NCBI GenBank assembly: GCA_965284365.1
Contig: OZ260079.1
Coordinates: forward strand, 3,844,001-3,908,000
Direction of reading: 5' to 3'
Source of the DNA: Phragmitibacter sp965284365
GTDB taxonomy: Bacteria > Verrucomicrobiota > Verrucomicrobiia > Verrucomicrobiales > Verrucomicrobiaceae
Length of the DNA: 64,000 bases
In this document: positions 57,110 through 64,000 of the stretch, piece by piece
Numbering within the stretch: the stretch's first letter is position 1
How the letters are laid out: each line of letters starts with the position of its first letter
The notes under the pieces: generated by a model
What the model saw: the letters and a program-made list of their open reading frames with translations, nothing else
Database searches by the model: none
What the model was told of the DNA's origin: nothing
Program-made: the position numbers and the translations under genes

Positions 57110-57161
57110 CTGCAAATGAAACCCGAGTTGAGCACTAACTCAATGTGAATTTTCATATTTA

Positions 57162-59969
57162 CTAGAAATTAATCTCGGCCCCTACGCGTCCTTCCCAGAC
57201 CCCGGAACCGGATCCGCCGGCGCGGCCTTCTGAGTCATACATCAATTCAGCGTAGACCGAGGCCTGCTCATTGACCCAGTACTCCACGCCTACCGTGACC
57301 TGAAACTCTACGCTGCTGCCTTCAAAATCATAGTAGGGACCGGCCTGAGCATAGAGCGAAACGTTTTCGATCCGCTTGCTGACGGTGAACTGGACGCCGT
57401 GGCGGTTCGTTTCGGCAGCAACCAGCGTGTCAAAGATCTCGTTTCCGTAGTCGCTGGCCAACGCTTTTTTCAACTCGGCGGTAGTGGGAAGGGCGGCGCG
57501 TACTTCGTCATTCACGGACAGAGCTCGCTGCACTTGAAGCGAGGCGGGATTGATGGCATCGATGACCTTTTGGGGCAGGGTGCCGGCTTTCTTGAAGCGC
57601 GTATATTCGCCAAAGTATCCGACGGTGAATTCCGGCTTTTGACGGGTTTCGGCCTGAATCACGTAATCAAGGCTCCCATTGAAGCCGTAACCGTGGCCCA
57701 GCTTTTCGCCGCCAACATTGATCCAGTCCAGGTAGGCACCGGCATCAAAGCGGAGGCGGGGTTGCAGATAGCCGCCCGCTTTGAATTCGACGCGATTCTG
57801 GCGGCCGTTCAGAGCCTCAAGAGCCAGACTGTCGGTAGCCTGAGCATTACCCTCAAAACCCAAGGACCAATAAATGCTGCTGGTCTCAAAACGACCTACG
57901 CGGGCACTGTAGAGAACATCGTCTTCGGATCCACCAATGCCGGCCTCCACGAAATAGCCGTCCCCGAGGCGGCGCTGGAAGAGCACTTCGCCCTCACCGC
58001 GAACACTGCTACTATCCTTGAGCACGTTGGCAGCGTCTTCCAGCGTAACGTAGTTCACACGCTCTCTCACGATGGCGCGCCAGTCTTTCCACCATGGAGT
58101 GGCGTAGGTAGCAGTCTGGCGGAGCACGCTGCCATCGGCTTCATCGGTGAAGGTTAGATCCATCGCGGCATGCTGTTTGAGATAGGGCAGAAGCGCCCGG
58201 CGGTCCCATTTGGCATCCCAAGTTTCGTCCAGATCATATCCGGGACCATTGATGACCTCGTCGATCTCGATCATCGCTTCTTCCCAACGTCCGAGTTTTT
58301 GCAGGGCATCTGCCAGCCCCGACTGTCCGGGGAAAGGGACATGTTTATAGTAGCGCTCCTTCAGTGACGCATAACGTTCGTAGGCTTCACGGGGATGTCC
58401 GGTTGCGAGATTGATATCGGCTTCCAGCAACAGCACGTCTGGATCTCCTGGAGACATGGTAGCCAAGTCGGGCAAAAGCTCGCGGGCTTTGGCCGGGTTT
58501 CCTTCCGCCAGCGCCCGTGAGACCTCATCCATGAGCGATTGCTTCTGCACTTCCTCCAGGCCCTTCCAGGCTTCGGCGACCATCTCGGCGTCGTAGGCCG
58601 GATTGACCAGGATGTCTTCGTAGGCGGACTTGGCCAGATTGTATTCTTTCCGCTCCATGTAGACGTCCGCCAGGGCATCCATCTGGGTGAAGAGTTTTTT
58701 CTGGCGGGCAGCCTGCTGGCGGTTGTTCAGGAGCAGGAGCAACCCGTCGTCGGCGCGCCCAGTCTTGGTGAGCCACAAGCCGCGCAGACCGAGAGCATCC
58801 TCATTGCCCGGAAACTCCGCGTCGAGTTGGGCCAGGATGGATTCGGTTTCCTTCAAACGTCCCTGAGATAAGGCGCTGGTGCCCCGTTCAAGGAGTTGGG
58901 TCTGGCGCACGGAAGCAATCATCTTCTCCGCGTTGGCGCGGTCGTCGGGTGCCGCTTGTGGATCCGCGGCGATCGCACGGTAGAGCTCCGAGGCTTTGGC
59001 GTAGTTCTTCTGCCCCAGATAAGCATCTGCCAGTTCGCTTTGATAAGCAAAGGACTTGCCGCTTTTCGTTTTAATTCCTTCAAGGAACGTGACCGATTGC
59101 TGATTCTTCCGGGCCAACGCCAGACAGTCGATGTAAAGGTCCAAAACCAACGGATCACTGGGCCGCTCCTTCATCAAGGTGGTAGCCATAGCCAAGCTCT
59201 TCTCGGGATCCTTCTCCGCATCCTTGCGAATAACGGCGAGACGTCGTTCAAAGCCCAACATATTGAGTGCTTCCTGGGCGGACTGCCGGTCTCCGGGCTC
59301 TGAGGCGGGATTCGCGAGGAGAGATTTCCAAGTCGCTTCGGCCTTGTCGAAATCTCCTGCGTCATGATAGGCCGCCGCCAAGTCATCCTCGAAAGGGAAG
59401 GGCTGGTTTGCGTAATTTCCGCGCCGCAGGGCTTCCAGGAGATCCACCGCCGCATACGCATGACCTTCGCTTAGGAATGAACGAGCCAGGGTGGCGATAC
59501 CCTCGGGATCATTCACCTTTTTGACCGTGCGCAGCTCCTTCGTCAGGATCTCAAGGTAGTTTGCCGGGCGAACTTCTTCATCAGGCGAAAGCGCGGCGCT
59601 AACGCGCAGAGCTTCTTCATTAGTGGGGTCCCGCTTGATGACCTGGCGCACAAGAATTTGGAGCATGGATTCGTTGCCCAGCTTTTCGTACACTTGCATA
59701 AGTTCCACCAGACGGGGCACCGGCATGGTGGTGGCATGATTCAAGACGCGCATCTCCTGCTCTGTGAAAGGGAGGGGTTTCTTTACTTCCTCGGACGAAG
59801 CTTTGGCATTCGCTTTTTTCACCTCCAGAGGCGGATCCGTCTTGGGCTCTTCGATCGGAGGGACCAAGGTGGTAGAGGGAGGTGCCGCAGTAGCCTTTTT
59901 GTCTTGTTGAGCGAGGAGCGGCACCGCGCCGATCAAGAGAAGAAAGGTCAAGACGTGAATGGGTTGCAT
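57162..59969 (-). CDS. pelB: PelB porin part: TPR plus outer-membrane barrel
   Basis: This 935-residue protein has signal peptide MQPIHVLTFLLLIGAVPLLAQ, a charged linker, then TPR repeats over about residues 70-600 (for example MQVYEKLGNESMLQILVRQVI, AYLGQKNYAKASELY). A C-terminal 16-strand-like barrel ends VWEGRVGAEINF with the terminal Phe. Pseudomonas PelB (1193 residues) carries both parts in one chain. PelB guides Pel through the periplasm and out. The companion TPR gene starts the split pair 19 bases upstream. Confidence 0.88.
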   Translation of the reverse strand: MQPIHVLTFLLLIGAVPLLAQQDKKATAAPPSTTLVPPIEEPKTDPPLEVKKANAKASSEEVKKPLPFTEQEMRVLNHATTMPVPRLVELMQVYEKLGNESMLQILVRQVIKRDPTNEEALRVSAALSPDEEVRPANYLEILTKELRTVKKVNDPEGIATLARSFLSEGHAYAAVDLLEALRRGNYANQPFPFEDDLAAAYHDAGDFDKAEATWKSLLANPASEPGDRQSAQEALNMLGFERRLAVIRKDAEKDPEKSLAMATTLMKERPSDPLVLDLYIDCLALARKNQQSVTFLEGIKTKSGKSFAYQSELADAYLGQKNYAKASELYRAIAADPQAAPDDRANAEKMIASVRQTQLLERGTSALSQGRLKETESILAQLDAEFPGNEDALGLRGLWLTKTGRADDGLLLLLNNRQQAARQKKLFTQMDALADVYMERKEYNLAKSAYEDILVNPAYDAEMVAEAWKGLEEVQKQSLMDEVSRALAEGNPAKARELLPDLATMSPGDPDVLLLEADINLATGHPREAYERYASLKERYYKHVPFPGQSGLADALQKLGRWEEAMIEIDEVINGPGYDLDETWDAKWDRRALLPYLKQHAAMDLTFTDEADGSVLRQTATYATPWWKDWRAIVRERVNYVTLEDAANVLKDSSSVRGEGEVLFQRRLGDGYFVEAGIGGSEDDVLYSARVGRFETSSIYWSLGFEGNAQATDSLALEALNGRQNRVEFKAGGYLQPRLRFDAGAYLDWINVGGEKLGHGYGFNGSLDYVIQAETRQKPEFTVGYFGEYTRFKKAGTLPQKVIDAINPASLQVQRALSVNDEVRAALPTTAELKKALASDYGNEIFDTLVAAETNRHGVQFTVSKRIENVSLYAQAGPYYDFEGSSVEFQVTVGVEYWVNEQASVYAELMYDSEGRAGGSGSGVWEGRVGAEINF

Positions 59970-59987
59970 GGGAGGGAGATAGTTGCG

Positions 59988-62141
59988 CTAATTAGCCGCG
60001 GTGGAGGGGATGTCGGCGGTCAATAAAGCGAGGGAGTAGTTGTAGGCGTTCTGAGCGTCTTCGAACTGGCCGAGTTCTTCATAGATGTCTCCGAGCAAAA
60101 GCCAGTCATCGGGGTTGGCCTTCGGCTGCGCTTTCAGATAGGAAGTTAAGAGCTGGGCGGCTTCCTGGTAGTTGCCGACATCGACTTTGGCTTCGGCGAG
60201 CAACTTCCCATTGCGGGATGTGACAGGAACTTTCGCGAAGAGGCGCTGCATTTCTGTAATGTTGCCGGCGCGGTATTGGAGTACGGCCAAATCGAGACAA
60301 TTCGACATCGTAAGAGGCAGTCGCTTCTCCACATTGTTACCGAGGAATTGCAGGATATTGAGCGCGTCTGCTTCCGGCTCGGAGCTTAGTGAGAGGAGTA
60401 TTTGCACCGCTTCAAAATTGTTCTGCAAGCCGGGTGTCGAAAGAGTTGCCACCGCATCGGGGATTCGGCGGTCTTCGATGTGCGCCTGAGCCAAAGCGAT
60501 GCGAAGGCGATGACTGTCAGGGACTTTGGCCACGGCCTGTATCAAGACTTCCAATGTCTTGCCGGGATCGTTCAGGTATTTGGAGCTATCCAACAGATCC
60601 AGATAAAGTGCGGCCTGGGGGTTTTCTGTCTTGGCTAACTGCAGACTAAGCGCGCGAAACTCGACTGCGTGGTTGTCCAGTGACTGAGCCAACATGGTAT
60701 AGTTCTCCAGTGTGTGATAGTCATGCGAATCGTCCGGAAGCTTTTCGTAAAGATGCAGAGCCGTTGTGTAGTCTGCGTCGCGGATGCAGGCTTCGGCCAG
60801 CTTCTTGATGCCGCCCACATCCTGAGGATGGCGGGCCAGCAGAATGGCGAAAGCCTTGCGGCCAGCCGGTTCGTCGCCCATGTCCTCGACGAGGCAGGCG
60901 TAGTCATATAGGGTGTCACGGTCCTCTGGATGATTGGCGAGCCAGGCTTCGTAATGTTCCTTTGCCTGGTTTTCGCGTCCAAGTTCTGCGAGCAAGCGGG
61001 CGAGCAGCAGGCGCTGCGATGGTTTGAGCGCCTCGTCTCCTACGAGAAGAAGAAGTTCACAGCACTCTTCTGCACCGCCGATGGCGTCACCAATATCCAG
61101 ACAACGTTCCAGCGAACTCTCGTTGCCCAAGGCAGCGAGCCGCAAATGGTGGGGGAAGGCAGCGTCGTAATCATCGTTCCAATCTTCCCACTGTGCGGTG
61201 ATCAGACCCCAATGCTGATACACGGCAAAGCGCTCGGGCGCCGCTTTCGCTTCACGATGAAGCTCTCCGATGCTCATGGTTGATTCTGGCAGTGTGCGAA
61301 CAAATTTTTCCAGCCAGGGTAGCAGCTCTTTGGTGCGCGTTGACTGCAAGGCTGTGTTGTAGGCTCGTTCCAATGTCGCCAAAGCAGGTGTTTGCTCCTT
61401 GGCCAGTTGATGCAGGCAGACGTCAAATGCCGTGCTGGGATCGCCTGCCTCAAGGGCCAGCGTGTAGTGCAAGGTCTGAGCAAGCGCTACTTCTTCAACA
61501 GCCAGCTTGGCTTCATGAGTATCCACCCATTTGCCGAGTTCGCGCGAGCCTTCGGTTGGTTGTCCCGCCCAGCGATAGGCCTGAACCATGTCTCTGGCCA
61601 TGGTCCAAGTCGCGTCGCTGCATTGGCAGGCGAGTTTCAAAAGACGGGCTGCCAGATCGGCGCGCTTCACTGCCAGGGCGTTCGATGAGAGCAGATTTAG
61701 TAACTGCATCCGCCGGGCTTCAGGCACTCGATCGATACCGGGCTCAATAATCGCCACCGCTTCCTCAGGTGGGATGACGTCCACATAGCGCACGGCTGCT
61801 AGAATGATGCCGTGTACATAGGCATCATAAATGGGAGGGTGAGAGCCCCCGAAGACGGCTTGAAGCTGCTCTCGTGGCGTAAGGTTCAGCAACTGGCTCA
61901 AAGCAGAGAACTGTTTTGCGTCCAGGTGCTCCCAGCTTCCACCGCGCTCGCTGGGCCGCATTCCCAGCATGCCTTCCTGTAACACCGCCACGACGCGCTC
62001 GTACTGCTTGTCCTTCACCAGCCGCTCGATGAGTTCACCATGTCGGGGCACCATCGACCATGAGAGGCCCACGCATGTGGCAATGAGCACCGCCATGAGA
62101 GGCAAAGGCAAAACTCGAGGTGGACGATGATCGGAGAGCAT
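59988..62141 (-). CDS. pelB: PelB N-terminal part: membrane-anchored TPR protein
   Basis: This 717-residue protein has one N-terminal membrane segment (LPLPLMAVLIATCVGLSW) then TPR repeats to the end, without a barrel (last residues ...DAQNAYNYSLALLTADIP). Segments such as HGELIERLVKDKQYERVVAVL resemble the PelB N-terminus. It probably spans the periplasm from the inner membrane and meets the barrel protein encoded next. Together the two chains exceed the single-chain PelB by about 450 residues, so the TPR bridge is longer. Confidence 0.85.
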   Translation of the reverse strand: MLSDHRPPRVLPLPLMAVLIATCVGLSWSMVPRHGELIERLVKDKQYERVVAVLQEGMLGMRPSERGGSWEHLDAKQFSALSQLLNLTPREQLQAVFGGSHPPIYDAYVHGIILAAVRYVDVIPPEEAVAIIEPGIDRVPEARRMQLLNLLSSNALAVKRADLAARLLKLACQCSDATWTMARDMVQAYRWAGQPTEGSRELGKWVDTHEAKLAVEEVALAQTLHYTLALEAGDPSTAFDVCLHQLAKEQTPALATLERAYNTALQSTRTKELLPWLEKFVRTLPESTMSIGELHREAKAAPERFAVYQHWGLITAQWEDWNDDYDAAFPHHLRLAALGNESSLERCLDIGDAIGGAEECCELLLLVGDEALKPSQRLLLARLLAELGRENQAKEHYEAWLANHPEDRDTLYDYACLVEDMGDEPAGRKAFAILLARHPQDVGGIKKLAEACIRDADYTTALHLYEKLPDDSHDYHTLENYTMLAQSLDNHAVEFRALSLQLAKTENPQAALYLDLLDSSKYLNDPGKTLEVLIQAVAKVPDSHRLRIALAQAHIEDRRIPDAVATLSTPGLQNNFEAVQILLSLSSEPEADALNILQFLGNNVEKRLPLTMSNCLDLAVLQYRAGNITEMQRLFAKVPVTSRNGKLLAEAKVDVGNYQEAAQLLTSYLKAQPKANPDDWLLLGDIYEELGQFEDAQNAYNYSLALLTADIPSTAAN

Positions 62142-62154
62142 GCGAGGCGGGGGG

Positions 62155-64000
62155 TCAATCAGTGCGGATTTGCACCTGCGCGTCGTCAGGGAGTGTTAAG
62201 GACAAGCGGCCTGCACCGTCTGCCGTGATGGTGGAAGATTTTCCATTCACGGTTAGGTTGCTTGAAGCACCAGGAGACAGGCCGCCAAAAATCATCTCTA
62301 CGGGTCTGAAATCCTTCACCCGGAAGTCCCAATCGCCTGATGAGAACTTACGCCACGCGATGTCGGCGGAGCTTTCCACGAGATACAGGCCTGCAGCCGA
62401 AGGCGTCTCTGAGTCGGTCATCGCGATTTCCGTGGAACGCTGCCCGGAGGTGTGGATGAAGATTTGGTCTCCGACCTGATTGTAACCTGTTACACCTTTG
62501 CAGCGTTTCAAATCGGGTTTCCCAAGCCAGGCAGGCAGGCGAAAGGTGCGCTGCCAACCTTCGTTCCGAATGAGCCAGTGGCGTGGCCCCAACTCCGATA
62601 TCTCTGTCTGCTGGGAGTCCCTGGTCAGTTGCACAAAGTCCTTTGCTGTGACGCTGTGGAGCTTCTGTTCCATGGCCCAGGCGTGGATTTTTTCCACAGC
62701 GCGCAGGGAGCTCAAATAAGTGGCTGAATAGAAGTGGTAGTAAGCATTTACCGGCTTGAGGCGACGCGGGGTCTCTGTTCGTTCAAAGGTGTCAATTACG
62801 TCCGCGAATCCGCCATAAAAGGGGCCATTGAAGCCGTTGGCATACATGAACTCATTCTGATTGCTGGCGTATACTTGAAGCTCATTGTCCCACCACATGG
62901 TACGAGGAGCCACTCCGGAGATTCCGGGGTATAAGCGGGAGATAATGGTGTTCCCACCATTGAGATTTTCGAGGCCGAGTTCTCGGACTGCCCGGATAGC
63001 GGCAGGCCCTGGACGGCAGTTCCCGCTCCAAAGCACGAGTTCACAGAGCTTGCCTTTTGGCGCCAGCTCCTTGTTGATGTAATCCACTGAACCCTTGATC
63101 TCCGTGTCGAGAATCATGCGCGGGTAGCCGATCTCCGGTTTGATGGGTAGAGCAGGCTCATCATAGACGCCCGGGTTTGGATCCTTGGGCTCCCAGATGT
63201 AAGGGTGGCTAAATGTGTGGGACGCGACCTGAACATTGGGCAGCGCGAAGATGCTACGAGCAGTCTCCAGGAAGCGGGGAACGTTCTTGTAATCCAGTCC
63301 CTCTGCGACCGCCTGAATGTCGGCAGTCACCACTGAAACGGTAATGGGGAAGGGGAATACTTTTAAGATTCGGTCTCGTATCACTTCACTACAGAGAGGA
63401 TGCCCTTTGTGCTCAGCTGTGGACGCGAAACCATCGCCGTCGATGTGGCTGTAGAACATTCGCCTGCCATCGCGGGTGCTCGTGTCCGGAGCCGGAAATA
63501 CGCCCAGAGGTTTCAGCCAAGTCGAAAGGAAGACATACGGGTCGGCGTAGAAAAGGGAATTATCCGCCGAGGCCCGCAGTGCGACGTACGGCTCCAGCCA
63601 CATGCCGCCCCAAGAAGTGAGATAGACCGGATCGAAGCGGGCTGCGGTTCCGTCTGCATTTTCGCCAGTCAAAGAGATAAACACCCTCGCTTTGTCGGGC
63701 GCCTGTAGATCATGGAATTCTGCCTGTCGGGGAGTTACGGGTGTCTCAGGCCGGATGAACGACTCATCGGCATTCTTGATGTGCACCTTGTCGACACCTG
63801 GGAGCAGAGTGGTGCTACCGTTCAGGCCGAGACTTTCTTTGAGCTTCTCTACGACCTCTTCCTGTGAGAATGGGAAAGCGCCCGCGAAGAGCAGAGGGAT
63901 TTTCGCTTTGTTTGCTTTGAGCAGCCATTCCGCCACCGCGTCTTCCTGCGCTGGGGGAATGTCGAGTTCTCCGTCAGTGATAATGGCGGCGACACCGTCT
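62155..64000 (-). CDS. pelA: PelA deacetylase part, partial at the 5' end
   Basis: The frame stays open to the right edge, so the start and any leader are missing (at least 615 residues seen). The first part (VAAIITDGELDIPPAQED, KIPLLFAGAFPF) is the Rossmann-like middle of PelA. The carbohydrate-esterase-4-like deacetylase has YSHIDGDGF (catalytic and metal Asp) and SHTFSHPY (metal histidines); a beta-rich end follows. Pseudomonas PelA Asp528, His600 and His604 are the matching residues. It removes acetyl groups from Pel in the periplasm to make the cationic polymer. The gene is first of the visible operon. Confidence 0.92.
   Translation of the reverse strand, partial: DGVAAIITDGELDIPPAQEDAVAEWLLKANKAKIPLLFAGAFPFSQEEVVEKLKESLGLNGSTTLLPGVDKVHIKNADESFIRPETPVTPRQAEFHDLQAPDKARVFISLTGENADGTAARFDPVYLTSWGGMWLEPYVALRASADNSLFYADPYVFLSTWLKPLGVFPAPDTSTRDGRRMFYSHIDGDGFASTAEHKGHPLCSEVIRDRILKVFPFPITVSVVTADIQAVAEGLDYKNVPRFLETARSIFALPNVQVASHTFSHPYIWEPKDPNPGVYDEPALPIKPEIGYPRMILDTEIKGSVDYINKELAPKGKLCELVLWSGNCRPGPAAIRAVRELGLENLNGGNTIISRLYPGISGVAPRTMWWDNELQVYASNQNEFMYANGFNGPFYGGFADVIDTFERTETPRRLKPVNAYYHFYSATYLSSLRAVEKIHAWAMEQKLHSVTAKDFVQLTRDSQQTEISELGPRHWLIRNEGWQRTFRLPAWLGKPDLKRCKGVTGYNQVGDQIFIHTSGQRSTEIAMTDSETPSAAGLYLVESSADIAWRKFSSGDWDFRVKDFRPVEMIFGGLSPGASSNLTVNGKSSTITADGAGRLSLTLPDDAQVQIRTD

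Overview
The window looks like chromosomal DNA from a Gram-negative, LPS-making member of the Verrucomicrobiota (Verrucomicrobiaceae/Prosthecobacter-like). This is inferred from gene content rather than from a marker search. The pointers are a planctomycete/verrucomicrobia-type haem protein (LamG + PSCyt1 + PSD1 layout), FG-GAP and Gfo/Idh/MocA proteins, lpxA plus outer-membrane barrels, a glutamine synthetase of the GSII type and an enlarged SecA. No rRNA, tRNA or CRISPR array was found.

Layout. 1-9.3 kb: a truncated PSD1-type surface haem protein, a pyruvyl-transferase-like protein, the helicase HrpB, and a fused amino-sugar kinase/MurQ etherase for cell-wall recycling. 9.4-18.8 kb: an orphan sensor kinase behind a FadL-type porin, a secreted Gly-rich protein, an MFS transporter with a Gfo/Idh/MocA dehydrogenase, a GlpT-type transporter and lpxA. 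19-20.9 kb: gatC-gatA. 20.9-24.4 kb: an AT-richer accessory patch with unknown small genes, two decayed transposase fragments between terminal inverted repeats, and a gene-free stretch with related palindromes. 24.4-31.3 kb: two tandem tatA genes, a secreted EEP-family phosphatase/nuclease, a glycan-type cluster (GT39, SAF-domain oxidoreductase, GT2) and an orphan ABC ATPase. 31.5-40.6 kb: secA, a 47-residue lipoprotein too short for ordinary ORF calling, a NERD protein, a dual-specificity phosphatase, an APH-type kinase, an FG-GAP protein and glnII. 40.9-46.3 kb: a 2-oxoacid dehydrogenase operon (E1 alpha, E1 beta, E2) divergent from rpoA-rplQ.

46.8-50.9 kb is a compact accessory module with no recognised function. 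It holds a degenerate HAD-like protein and a leaderless M4-like zinc peptidase whose genes converge and whose C-terminal tails resemble each other, plus an outer-membrane-like protein and a small basic protein. It is the most likely place in the window for an undescribed system.

51.2-64 kb is a Pel exopolysaccharide operon on the minus strand. In transcription order it is the PelA deacetylase part (cut by the window edge), a PelB TPR part, a PelB porin part, the PelA hydrolase as a separate lipoprotein, PelD, PelE, PelF and PelG. PelA and PelB are each split into two genes. PelC is not in the window. The degenerate GGDEF domain of PelD lacks the RxxD c-di-GMP site. The genes together would make, deacetylate, trim and export a cationic amino-sugar polymer, but control may differ from Pseudomonas.

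Starts were trimmed to the first plausible ATG after a signal peptide or family N-terminus where the open frame extends further upstream.
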